Assembly: GCF_027942865.1 (NCBI RefSeq)
Contig: NC_134508.1
Location: 38,995,466-39,059,465, forward strand
Source: Odontesthes bonariensis
Lineage: Eukaryota; Chordata; Actinopteri; Atheriniformes; Atherinopsidae
Direction: 5' to 3'
DNA: 64,000 nucleotides
This document shows positions 10,879 to 20,856 of the stretch, piece by piece (positions within the stretch are counted from its first letter, which is position 1; each line of letters begins with the position of its first letter). The translations under genes and the position numbers were made by a program. The notes below the pieces were generated by a model. It searched no databases. It was not told the DNA's origin and was given only the letters and a program-made list of their open reading frames with translations.

Positions 10879-11284
10879 TACACGCTGTACTGTAACCACC
10901 TTCTGTAGAGCTATGTGGTCCACAACATCACAACTGTCATAGCCTACTAAGTAGTGATACAGCTAGATAGAATACTCTAGATCAGAGGTCACCAACAGGC
11001 GGACCGCAAAGCCGTCCCATACGGACCCGGACCTAACCGGCCAAAAACAGAAGGTTATGATAAAACCTGACGGAGCGCTTCTATTTTAACCGACGCATCT
11101 TTTGTAGTCTTTACGGTAGCAGTTTAGCTGGTGTGGAAACGCACAGACCAATCCCACGTGATACTACTCAGCCAATCAAGCCGGTAAGCATTGCGAACCT
11201 ACAGTGCAGACAGAAAAGAGTTTGAGTCAAGTTACACATGAAAAGACGATAGATAGCATACAGTTAAAGAAAACAAAGGGAGAT

Positions 11285-11500
11285 ATACAGACGACTGACT
11301 TGAAGAAAGTTGAGAAACAGGAGTGAAACGGAGAAAGGGAGAGAAACAGGAGTGAGACGAAGAAAGGGAGAGGAACGGACGACGGAGCCGGAGAGACTTG
11401 AGAAACAGGAGTGAGACGGAGAAAGGGAGAGGAATGGACGACGGAGCCGGAGAAAGTTGAGAAATAGGAGTGAGACAGAGAAAGGTAGAGCAAATTAAGT
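11285..11500 (+). repeat. Short tandem repeat in the hAT 5' region
   Basis: Purine-rich units (GAGAAACAGGAGTGAGACG, then GAAAGGGAGAGGAA and GGACGACGGAGCCGGAGA) occur about three times directly before the transposase start codon. Confidence 0.7.
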
Positions 11501-12798
11501 AACAGATGGCACTCTCCAAAAAAAGAAAAGTGGACAGCGAAAATAAAGCATTTCATCCGGAATTGACAGACTTGTTTCTGCACTCCCACTGGGAGCATTA
11601 AACCAGTGTGTCTCATATGTTCAGAGACCGTGGCACTTATAAAAAAGTGTCAATGTGAAACGCCATTATGAGACAAAACATAAAGGTTTTGAACAAACAT
11701 ACCCACTCAAATCTGAAGTAAGATCACAGAAAATAAGTGGTCTCAGAGCCCAATATGACCAGTCCACCAGGATCCTGAGCCACACATTCACTGCCCAACA
11801 ACGTGCTCACGAGTGTTCTCTCAGAGTTGCTTGGATTTTGGGTCAAAACAAAAAACCATTTACTGATGGAGGGGTTGTCAAAAATGCATGAGTGCAGTAG
11901 CTGAAACACTACTTGAGGGAAAACAAAAACAAGAGCTTTGTGATAAAATAAAGCAAATACCCATGTCAGCATCATCTGCCGCAAAGAAAAGTGAAATATT
12001 AACTCAGGATGTGCTAACCCAGCTAGATGAAGCCATGCATAAGGCACCATGTGTAGGCTTAGCTGTGGATGAGTCCACTGATGTGTGTGACAATGCTCAG
12101 CTGTTATTGTATGTCAGGGTTTTCAACACAGACCAGAAAGCGTTCTGTGAAGACCTGTTAGGTGTCACTTCTCTTCAGACCAGTACAAGAGGAGAATACA
12201 TCTACCTGGCCATAAAGGAGATGTTAAAAAAGAGAGGAATAGAGCCAAAACAAGTGGTTTAAATAACCACAGATGGAGCCCCTACTATGATCGGGAGAGA
12301 GAAAGGAGCTGTAGCAAGACTGAAAGAGGACAATCCTGAGCTCATAGCTTACCATTGCATCAACCATCAATCTGTCGTCTGCGCCTCCCTGTCAGATGCA
12401 GGCGCGTCATTTCCGCCGGGGACGCGTCCCCACCACTTTAAAGAGTAGAGAAAGTGCAAACGCCACTTTTGGTACAGAAGATGAATAGCGGGTTTCACTT
12501 GACGTCACTTCCGTATTTTCTAAGCACGCAAACCTAAGTGGTGGGCAACTGGAGCTGGAGCCCATTGAAAACAGTGGCCCTCATTTATCAAGCCGTCGTA
12601 GAAAGCATCGTTGATATGAGCGGAGAACTCGTCGTACGCAGAGGCTCAAGTGAGATTTACAGAACATGCGTACCACACCAATCCCATCGTAAAACCGAGC
12701 GGCTGTTGATAAATCCGGCGGCCGAAATCCATCGTAATGATCCTAACCACGCCTTCTACAAAAGGGGGCTGAGAGGCCGCACCTCTAGAGTTTGCGAC

Positions 12799-13561
12799 AT
12801 GGATAGACGAAAGGCGGCAAAGAAACGCTCTCAACGCTGTTGACAGCTGGGACGGCTGTCAACAGCGTTGGCGATGTAAATCGCAGACCGGACGAGTTAT
12901 GTATTTTCCCCTACTGTGATGCTCAATAAAATGTGATAAACTCCAGATTAAATGAAATCTAAAATTGAACGATGTTTTACTTTTTCTCCAATAAGATCAG
13001 GAAGAAGTGGTCCGATATGAAATTGGCCAAAAAAAGAAGGTCGCAGCTGTCCGACGCAGCACGTCACAAACGGGGAGGGGGGGGGGGGGGTTGGATCCAG
13101 GTCTGGATTTGAGTGCCTTGGAGGAGAGGGTGGCTGGCCTGATCAGAGCTACGTCCTCATCAGGCGTGCCAGGGAAACTTGACACTGATGCGCCCATGTC
13201 AGAGCTCGAGAATGGTAAGAATGACTGCACACCCAAGACGTTTAAATAAAACAGTTGCTTTAATATTCAACACAAATTAGGTTCCTAATCAAACTAATAA
13301 TTTTCATTCACAGATGAATCCGAAGTGGCATCCGGGCAACCTGACCCGCGCGACGAATACGCGGCCCCGTCAACATCCGAAGCCTCTGCCTCTGCCCCCC
13401 GGTCTGCAGCGTCACACCGGCCAGCCGTGTTAACCACAGAGGTCCTAGAAAGACAAACAGAGATCGTGAAGTGGATGATGGCTTTAACACACACCATGCA
13501 ATCTATCGACAGTACATTGAAAGACATAAATGAAACACTGAAGTCACAGAATAAATGCTGA
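12799..13561 (+). pseudogene. Harbinger Myb/SANT-like protein, broken
   Basis: Accessory DNA-binding protein of Harbinger transposons. Remnants: a basic start (MDRRKAAKKRSQ) at 12799; the KKWSDMK end of the Myb/SANT-like domain just after an AG acceptor-like site near 12990-13010; a linker with LDLSALEERVAGLIRA (about 13096-13143); and a separate tail exon (13314-13561) with STSEASASAPRSAAS and a C-terminal helix LERQTEIVKWMMALT. A poly-G run at about 13074-13090 shifts frame. The central part of the domain is missing. Confidence 0.6.
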
Positions 13562-13617
13562 AAGAAATAGTTGTTCTCCTTTCTTTTTTCCTTGAATAAC
13601 AGAATGCTTACCAAAAG

Positions 13618-13937
13618 TCAGAATAGCTGAATACGTTCCTCTCTCCTCCTGAGCGCTCTTGGCTGTGCAGGCTGGTGGAAGGGATCTCTGGGTGCGGGGT
13701 CCTCTGGATGTACATCTGGAAATGGCACTCCATTTTTTTGGGCAATGTTATGGAGATCCCCGCATGCAATAATAATATTGCATACCTTTTCGGGCGTATA
13801 GGGTTCCCCCCGCAGCCGAGAGAAAGATCCAGCTTTAGGAGCCCTATACACCTCTCCACAGTGGCACGCGTGCGCGCAGTGTTAAAGCGCCTCTCCTGTT
13901 TGGTGTGAGGTTGCGCGGTTGAATAATGAGCCATCAC
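13618..13937 (-). pseudogene. Harbinger (HARBI1-like) transposase C-terminal fragment
   Basis: Minus-strand fragment with NTARTRATVERCIGLLK, which covers the catalytic Glu helix (VERxxGxLK) of the DDE domain, and EKVCNIIIACGDLHNIA in a neighbouring frame, a typical HARBI1 C-terminal signature. One frame slip separates the two parts, and the rest of the transposase is absent. Confidence 0.75.
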
Positions 13938-14314
13938 TCTTCCAATTACGGAGTTGTACTTGTTTAATTTATTTAATTTGCGTTTATGTTTATATTTATG
14001 TTGAAGTCAAATAAAACATGGGCCTTCTTTAAAGTGATAAGTCTGTAATTTTAACCAAGGGATTTGTTGCGACTCCTGAGGCACGCACTAGTGACGCTGC
14101 TGTGTTGCAGTCACCGCAAGTCAAAATGGAAAAGTGCGTACACCGGCCTCAGACCTGTCGTGGCGATTTCATCTTTCCTGCGCTCACGATGGATTTGATA
14201 AATGCCAACCTTTGCGCAGAAAAGAACGTACACACGACCTACGCACGTTTTTCGTCTTACGCAAGTTTGATAAATGAGGGCCACTGTGTTTTGTATGCCA
14301 CTTTTTTGCCCAAA

Positions 14315-14440
14315 ATGCCTCAGTTTTGTGCCGTTTTTGGATGTTGCAATCGGTCTAACCGAGAGAAGGGAAAGGGTTACTATCGAGAACCTAAGGTAAT
14401 CGCCCATAGAGGTGAGAAATGGAAAAAAACTCACAGAACA
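14315..14440 (+). pseudogene. THAP-domain fragment
   Basis: Begins MPQFCAVFGCCNRSNREKGK, the opening of a C2CH THAP zinc finger with the first Cys pair and the NRS motif, followed by YYREPKVIAHRGEKWK. THAP fingers are the DNA-binding domains of P-element-type and some Kolobok-type transposases and of derived host proteins. Only the first part is present, then hAT sequence resumes at about 14460. It is unclear whether it belongs to an outer element that holds the Harbinger copy. Confidence 0.6.
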
Positions 14441-14689
14441 ACGCCTCAAAAGTCACACAGAACTTTAAATGGGTAAATGCTGGGCCTCTCCAGATGCAAT
14501 TGGTTGATCTCCAAGCAGATGTGGCCCTGAAAGAGCAGTTTGTAAAAACTGACCCTTCCATTTTCTGGCTCCTAATGGTCTCTGAGACAGCTTTCCCAGG
14601 TCTGAGGAAACATCTGACCATGGTACATGGTACATCTTGACCATGTTTGGCTCCACATACAACTGCGAGGCAGCTTTCTCAACAATTAA

Positions 14690-15264
14690 CAGAGGTGGAA
14701 AGAGTACTGAAAAATTGTAATTGAGTAAAAGTATCTTTACTTTGCCTAAATTCTACTCAGAGTAAAAGTAAAATTACCCATCTCAAAATTTACTTGAGTA
14801 AAAGTACAAAATTACTTAATTTAAAATGTCATTTGAGTAAAAGTTACTTAATTACTTTCAGTTTCCTAATGCAAAAAAGGATGAGTCATGAATCAAATTC
14901 AGTACAAGTTGTTTTAATCTATTTCGAGGTGTATTAAAGTGCACATCCACACTTGCAAAAGATCAACTGGGCTCAGGAACATACTTCCTCACAAGGACAG
15001 TCACAACTTGTACCATATCGGAAAACAGAGTCTCTTCAGTCAAAGGCTTCTTCAGTTTGGATGCAAAACGGACCGCTACAGGAAATCTTTCCTGCCCAGT
15101 GCCCACAGCCATCAGCATCTATAATAACTCCTTGATTTAATTGAGTTACATCAACATTTAATTTCCCTCTGGGATAAATAAAGTATTTTTGAATTGAATT
15201 GAATTGAATAAAGTACTCAATTACAGTAACGTGAGTAAATGTAATTCATTACTTTCCACCCCTG
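14690..15264 (+). mobile_element. hAT MITE inside the hAT transposase
   Basis: Ends CAGAGGTGGAAAG and (inverted) CAGGGGTGGAAAG, with 8-bp target copies ACAATTAA (14682-14689) and ACAATGAA (15265-15272), 7 of 8 alike. The interior is full of GAGTAAAAGT-like motifs, usual for this abundant fish hAT family. It interrupts the dimerisation segment of the surrounding transposase and itself holds a LINE tail (about 15018-15208). Confidence 0.8.
15018..15208 (+). mobile_element. Rex1-like LINE 3' end, 5' truncated
   Basis: Carries the last codons of a LINE frame (motifs SLFSQRLLQFG and KTDRYRKSF in other copies), a 3' UTR ending in ATAAATAAAGTATTTTTGAA and TTGAA repeats. The same tail is present at 30258-30637 and, inverted, at 29600-29760. 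Confidence 0.7.
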
Positions 15265-15849
15265 ACAATGAACATAATCAAAACTAAATATCGTTCCAGG
15301 CTCACCAATGAGCACCTCCATATGTGCATGAGAATGGCCCTGACTCCATTCAAGCCCAGATTTAAAATCCTGGCAGGACAAGCTAGAGCTCAATTCTCTC
15401 ACTGAGCAGAAACGTGGGGGAGTGGGCGATAAGAGGGGAAGAAATTGATAAACTGTTCAATTGTTAAAGGGATACGCCACCCACAGGCCAAATTAAGTGT
15501 ATCCCCGCATTCCCGAGACATAAATAAGTGTGTGGGAGCGTTTTCCTGGCGACCCAGGCATTGTCCGAATCTCATAGCACTGACCACTGCTTGGTTGCGC
15601 GTAATACATACATGCTAGCGTCGCCAGCGTCGCCAATCGAAATATTTCGCCCAACGTGAATTAATTTACTTGATTTACCTTCTAATTACTGTGTGAGTGG
15701 TGTACTTTCACATCGAGTGCAAATGACTGTGTAAATCAACACGGAAGGCTTGGTTTGCTCATGTCGGTTTGGGAACTAGTTTCCGGTGCGGAAAACACAG
15801 CCGAAGCACAGACCTCTTTAAATTTTAGTTGAATACCCCTGCTCTAGAT

Positions 15850-16373
15850 GGTGCATCGGTCAGCTGGTGTAGAAAAAGGACTTGTTGTCTTGCTGCTTTC
15901 ATGATCACACCTACACAATGTGACCAACTCATATCATCACTGATGCTGACCCCCAAGAATTTGAAGTAGCTGACTCTCCAGCTCTGTTCACTTGATGTGG
16001 ATGGGGGTGTGCTGTCTTTTCTGCAGCCTCCCGTAGTCCACGATGAACTCCTTGTTGAGCAGCAACCCGCATGGTGTTGAAAGCGGAGTTGTGGTTGATA
16101 AGCAGCATCCGTAAATACTTGTTTCTTCTGGTCCAGGTGGGAGAGGGCAGTGTGCAGTGCAAGTGCTACTGTGGACCTGTAGGTGAACTGGAGAGGATCA
16201 ACTGTAACGGGCAGTGAAGATTTCATGTGAGCTTTGACAATACACTCGAAACCTTTCATAATGAATGAGGCAAGTGCTACTGGACAATAGTCATTAAGAC
16301 AGCTCACATTAGGTGTCTTTGTGACAGGGATGATGGTGGTCATACTTTCAAAGTAAAAGAGGTAAAATGGCAA
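15850..16373 (-). pseudogene. Rex1-like reverse transcriptase fragment
   Basis: Fragment of non-LTR RT with TTIIPVTKTPNVSCLNDY, VALASFIMKGFE and SSLPVTVDPLQFTYR, characteristic of fish Rex1-like elements. An internal deletion and frame slips follow, and then YFKFLGVSISDDMSW, the segment after the catalytic box. The YADD region itself is missing. It is cut at the other end by the right target duplication of the hAT element (15842-15849). Confidence 0.75.
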
Positions 16374-17397
16374 GCCCTGTTGGCCACATCTGTTTAGGTT
16401 GTGGCATAACGATGCTTATGAAGGATGGTGATGACATTTGTGTGCATTGCTTAGTTATGGGCTCAGCATGTATGGCCTGTAGAGATCCAGCCTCTTGCAT
16501 GAATTGTTTTATATTGTCAGCTAGAGTAAGGAAAGGCCAGGGCTCTGGTAATATTTTTCATAAACGTGTGGCCACTCCCACTTGGCAGCCGCAGCAGGCA
16601 AAGCATTCAAAGTGATTGAGTTGGTCTAACCAAGTGGAGGATACCACCTCCCTATTAGTGGGGCAGGAGAGACAAGCACTCTCCATATCAGATGGATTTG
16701 ATAAGGGGACCTTGACATTATTGGCTCTGGTTCAGAGGATGAGGTCAGACATGTCGGGTGGCAAGCCAGGTAGAGGATGAGGTGGTGCAACCATCTCTTT
16801 ATCACCAGCTGATTGTCTGGGCTATTCAGGCATTGGAAACAGAAATGTCAGCAAAGCAGGTCTAGGGCCTTCCCGGTTTGATAAGGAAGAGGTGGACCAG
16901 TCTCACCCCTTTTATGATCTACTGATTTAGATGAGCAAGTGTTCAAACTGACTGTCAAACGCACTCACTGTTGGGCCAGTTTGTGCAGGTGGCTGGCATG
17001 TGTGCCAGGCTGTGAAAAGACTGGCTGCAGACCTTTACCCCCTCTGGATCAGGCTCTTGAGATCTTTGTATCTACATCCAAATCTGTCTTAGAAAAGCTG
17101 AGTTGGCTATGTAGGAACACAAAGCCCATCAATGCCATGCTTGCTAGAATGCATGAAGCTTTGGCTGTCCAGGGGATACTGGTAAATACAGTGGATATTT
17201 TAACCTGGTACCAACAACAGCTGGCTAAGCAGCTGGAAGACAGAAGCTCTGATACAGCTGCAGAAATGGAGCAAGTTTCTGATGAAGGAGCAGGATGTGG
17301 CATCTCACTGTCTCAGTCACATCTTCATGACTTGCTTTCTAAAGGTGTCTGTTGTGCCATCAGCCATGTTTGTGTGGCGAGAGGTAGGTGTGGTTGA
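16367..17397 (+). pseudogene. Possible DIRS-like retroelement gag remnant
   Basis: Two open pieces. 16367-16615 has a cysteine/histidine cluster (CLGCGITM, DICVHCLV, CMACRDPASCMNCF) resembling the zinc-finger-like start of the first frame of fish DIRS elements. 16939-17397 is a leucine-rich helical piece (SVLEKLSWLCRNTKPINAM, DILTWYQQQLAKQLED). The pieces are in different frames with stops between them. No tyrosine recombinase or RT follows. Identification is by resemblance only; an unknown host exon is the alternative. Confidence 0.3.
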
Positions 17398-17518
17398 TTA
17401 TGTTATGTGGGATTGGGTATGGTTATATTCAGGAATATTTAGTTGTGCCAGAAAAATAAGGAAGAAGTCCGACAACCCCACCCTGGGAATTGCACCCAAG
17501 GAAATGTTCAGTTAGATT

Positions 17519-18003
17519 AAGCTTGTTTCCACTGTCAGTACGGTTTGTGTCACTTCGTATCAGTACAGTACGGGTCGGGTCGCTTTGGGGTCAGCTTTGT
17601 TCCCATTGTACAAAGGGGACCCTCAGGGGTGGGCGGAGTGCGTGCCCGAAGCGTTACTACTTCGATTGCTCCGAAGTTTCTTCAGCTTAATGCGACACCG
17701 GTTGAAACCACTCTCTGCCATTTTTGGGGCAATCAGCTGGAAAACTTTTTTGTTTCACACAGCGCCATCGAGCTCCCGCTGCACAGCCTCCTCACCAACA
17801 ACGGAGAGTAGAGCCTGCACCTCCGCATTCCACACTCCTCCCCAAGAGAACCGGTCCTGTGTGCTAGGTACCCCAAGCAGAAGGGTTACAAAAATGGTAA
17901 CGGGTACCATGGGACCGGTACGCTTTCGTGGTAGTGGAAACACTGAAATAAGCGAACCGTTCTGAACCGACCCGTACCGGACTGCATAGTGGAAACGGAG
18001 CTC
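17519..18003. mobile_element. hAT-like MITE (about 485 bp)
   Basis: The left end holds TTTCCACTGTCAGTACGG, and the right end carries a related inverted form (TTTCCACTATGCAGTCCGG read from the minus strand). Both sides repeat GTACGGGTCGG motifs. No convincing target duplication was found. Confidence 0.45.
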
Positions 18004-18009
18004 TAGTAT

Positions 18010-18700
18010 CATTTAAGGCACTCAGGTTTTCTCACCTAATCAGTAGGAGACCGGATTCCATTTCCCAGTGCAAAAATTTACAAAAAAACTACAAAACGTA
18101 AGGAACAATGATAAATCAAGGTCTTCAGTGCAGGGAGGCCTAGGACTAAATATTCAAGATGAGTAAAGGTATCCCAGTCCAGTCACCTCAACTCGCATAT
18201 GCCACACGCACACAAAATGGTGAAGGCCCACGACTGGAAGTACAGGGCTAAACACAGCACAAAAAAAGACGTACCCCCATCAGCAGAGATCAGCCACCAC
18301 CGCCTTAGGCCATGAGCACCTAAAGAACGCAATAAAATAAAAATTTAGTAACAATCAAGAGGGTTTTCCAAAATATAAAATAAAATCCATAAGTTACTCA
18401 AATGAATACAAATCTCTCACTGACACATGCACACCATAAAATGTCTCAGAGTTCCCAGTTCCACCAAACAGCAGTGGAGTTGGGAGAAGGGATAATATTT
18501 ATCACACTCTTTTTATGTGAAATGAAAAACAAAATTAACCAAGTAGTCTGCGTTGTGTACCACCTCAATGTTTTATTTATGTTTAACACTGGCATGTGTG
18601 GCCTTCAAACAGCCTCCTAAAAGTCAAACTTAATTTATATTCTACAAAGAACCGATGTTGCAATACTGAAGTTGTGAAGAAAAACAAAAGTTGTCACAAA
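18010..18700. other. No gene seen; upstream flank of OR-A
   Basis: No coding frame of note. The stretch near 18597-18640 (GTGGCCTTCAAACAGCCTCC) recurs at 35232-35251, upstream of OR-B, marking the duplicated block that contains the odorant receptor genes. Confidence 0.5.
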
Positions 18701-18719
18701 TCCATGGTGCAATTACTTA

Positions 18720-18867
18720 CAGAAAACTGAATAATAAACAGGCAGGATGTCACAATGACATCACTTTTAGAAGGGCTTATGCATCAAGATGGTCTATATA
18801 AAGACATCAGCCATACTTCACTCGTTTCCTGACTGATCAAAGTGGAGTCTGAAACGATCTTTCTGGG
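18720..18867 (+). promoter_or_regulatory. Conserved promoter of OR-A with TATA box
   Basis: TATATAAA at 18795-18802 followed by ACATCAGCCATACTTCACTC and a GTGGAGTCTGAA segment. The same order occurs at 45977-46095 before OR-B. CAGAAAACTGAATAATAA lies upstream in both. The shared block ends near a possible splice donor (GGGGTGGGA here, GAGGTAGGA in OR-B), so a short noncoding first exon is likely. Confidence 0.55.
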
Positions 18868-18984
18868 GTGGGAAAGCCCTTTGTGTCTCTTTTCCACCAT
18901 TTCACATTACAGCTGTTAGAGTATTTTTGTTGTTGTTGTTTAGCTCTTTTATGTTTCTTATTTACTATTTACTTATTTACTCCA

Positions 18985-20856
18985 GCAACACTTGACTCTC
19001 TTGTTGACAGCACTATAGTTTCAATGCGTATAGCACTGGACAATGTTGCCCCTCTGAAAAGGAAGGTAATCAGTCAGAAGAGGTTGGCTCCTTGGTATAA
19101 TTCACAGCTGCGTGCTTTAAAGCAGACTGCAAGAAAGCTGGAGAGACAGTGGCGTTCCTCTAATTTAGAAGAGTCTCAGTTAGTCTGGAAAGATAGTTTA
19201 ACAATGTATAAGAAAGCCCTTCGTAAAGCTAGAACTGCTTATTATTCATCATTGATAGAAGAGAATAAGAATAATCCCAGGTTTCTTTTCAGCACTGTAG
19301 CCAGTCTGACTAAGAGTCCGAGCTCTGCTGAGCCAGTTATTCCTTTAACTCTGAGCAGTGATGATTTCATGAGCTTTTTTATCAATAAAATTGTTTCTAT
19401 CAGAGAGAAGATTGATGGAGTCCTTCCCACTGTTATCAGTGATGTATCATCAAGTACAGCAGCTTTAGAGGTATCTTTAGAACCTGATTTGTATTTGGAC
19501 GGCTTCTGTCCAGTTGATCTCTCTGAGCTAACAACAGCAATAGTCTCTTCTAAACCATCAACTTGTGTTTTAGACCCAATCCCAACCAGACTGTTCAAGG
19601 AGGTTTTCCCATTAATTGACACTTCCATATTGGATTTGATTAATCTGTCTTTGTTGACAGGATATGTACCTCAGACTTTTAAGGTTGCTGTAATTAAACC
19701 TTTACTTAAAAAACCTACTCTTGATTCAGAAGTGTTGGCTCATTATAGACCTATATCCAATCTCCCTTTTATGTCTAAAGTTCTTGAAAAAATAGTTGCA
19801 GCTCAGCTTTGTGATCATTTACACAGAAATAATTTGTTTGAAGAGTTTCAGTCAGGATTCAGAGTGCATCATAGCACAGAAACTGCACTGCTGAAAGTTA
19901 CCAATGATCTCCTCTTAGCCTCTGATAGCGGACTTGTGTCTGTGCTTGTCCTGTTGGATCTCAGTGCTGCATTTGATACGGTCGATGACAGTATCTTATT
20001 ACACAGACTTGAACATGTTATTGGGATTAAAGGAACTGCATTAGGCTGGTTTAAGTCATATTTATCTGATAGATTTCAGTTTGTTCTTGTAAATGAAGAA
20101 TCTTCCTCATACACCAGAGTAAGTCATGGAGTTCCTCAGGGTTCTGTGCTTGGACCGATTCTTTTCACTTTATACATGCTTCCATTAGGTAACATTATTA
20201 GACAGCATGGCATAAATTTCCATTGCTATGCTGATGATACTCAGCTGTACTTATCTATAAAACCAGATGAACCCAATAGGTTGGTCAGACTACAAGCATG
20301 TCTTAAAGACATAAAGACCTGGATGACTCAGAACTGTCTGCTTCTAAATTCAGACAAAACTGAAGTCGTTATCTTTGGACCTGAGCGTTTCAGGGAGAAA
20401 TTGTCTAGCTATATAGTTACTCTAGATGGTATTTCCTTGGCTTTTAGTTCTACAGTGAGGAACCTTGGAGTTATTTTTGACCAGAACTTATCATTTGACT
20501 TGCATATAAAACAGGTTTCTAGGACTGCCTTCTTTCACCTTCGTAATATTGTTAAAATCAGGAACATCTTGTCTCAGAGTGATGCAGAAAAACTAATTCA
20601 TGCATTTGTTACTTCAAGATTGGACTACTGTAATTCTTTATTATTGGGCTGTCCCACATATTCTCTGAAAAGCCTTCAGTTGATCCAAAATGCTGCAGCC
20701 AGAGTTTTGATGAGAACTAACAGGAGAGATCATATTTCTCCAGTTTTAGCTTCTCTTCATTGGCTCCCTGTTAAATTCAGAATAGAACTTAAGATTCTTC
20801 TCCTTACATATAAAGCTCTTAATGACCGAGCTCCATCATATTATCTGATCATCTGA
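18985..20856 (+). pseudogene. L2-type reverse transcriptase, copy B, interrupted
   Basis: The frame is open from the 5' truncation to the nested insertion. It includes a pre-RT part ([20 protein letters not shown]), [41 protein letters not shown] and [11 protein letters not shown] with the YADD catalytic box. It holds no stop where copy A has one. The remaining C-terminus is found after the nested LINE (24353-24562), with a 9-base deletion near 24535. The AAFDTVDD variant (His in copy A) is the only change seen in a core motif. Without the endonuclease domain it could not move by itself. Confidence 0.85.

Larger units (their letters stand above)
12571..14286 (+). mobile_element. PIF/Harbinger element inside the hAT
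   Basis: The inverted termini are identical over 21 bases: the left end contains GGCCCTCATTTATCAA from 12576, and the right end is its reverse complement ending at 14282, with the match extending five more bases outward on each side. It carries both expected Harbinger genes in broken form: a Myb/SANT-like DNA-binding protein on plus (about 12799-13561) and a DDE transposase fragment on minus (13618-13937). The exact target duplication cannot be fixed because the match runs into the flanks. Confidence 0.8.
11506..15405 (+). pseudogene. hAT transposase (FAM200/SCAND3/GTF2IRD2-like), decayed and interrupted
   Basis: The start region MALSKKRKVDSEN has a basic, NLS-like run. A BED-finger remnant follows (VKRHYETKHKGFEQTYPLKSE split by frame slips near 11600-11660), then RVAWILGQNKKPF, VGLAVDESTD and, after an in-frame stop at 12260, ITTDGAPTMIGREKG. 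These are blocks of the RNase H-like catalytic core of this hAT clade. The middle is lost or displaced by insertions; it resumes at 14463 (KWVNAGPLQMQLVDLQ) and reaches the C-terminal dimerisation segment near 14640-14690, where a hAT MITE sits. The last exon-like piece (TKYRSRLTNEHLHMC) ends at a TGA at 15403-15405. Confidence 0.8.
10983..15841 (+). mobile_element. hAT-superfamily DNA transposon (4.86 kb, composite)
   Basis: Ends CAGAGGTCACCAAC and (inverted) CAGGGGTATTCAAC, 11 of 14 bases alike, flanked by a perfect 8-bp target duplication CTCTAGAT (10975-10982 and 15842-15849). An 8-bp duplication and CAG ends fit hAT (Charlie-like). It contains a decayed transposase plus later insertions: a THAP/Harbinger segment (about 12390-14450) and a hAT MITE (14690-15264). 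It lies in a Rex1-like LINE, which gives the order LINE first, hAT second, inner elements third. Confidence 0.85.
9760..16373 (-). mobile_element. Rex1/Babar-like LINE, minus strand, split by two later DNA transposons
   Basis: Three pieces read in order on the minus strand: RT domain (16373-15850), a short piece (10974-10879) and the C-terminus plus 3' UTR (10205 to about 9760). Between them sit a hAT transposon (10983-15841) and a Harbinger-like element (10210-10878). The C-terminal piece joins sensibly across the insertions: residues of the LALTVQRVK type precede the LLGLNCRTSRTSTDS segment and a final stretch ending in VKY and a stop near 9994. The 3' UTR is AT-rich. Confidence 0.75.

Noticed and set aside
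11227..11616. Minus-strand frames of 95-129 codons rich in Ser/Leu/Phe
   Set aside because: Antisense of the purine-rich tandem repeat before the hAT start codon.
18868..18984. Start of the 662-codon frame as a LINE N-terminus
   Set aside because: The first roughly 40 codons are OR-A 5' flank that happens to be open; LINE similarity begins near 18985.
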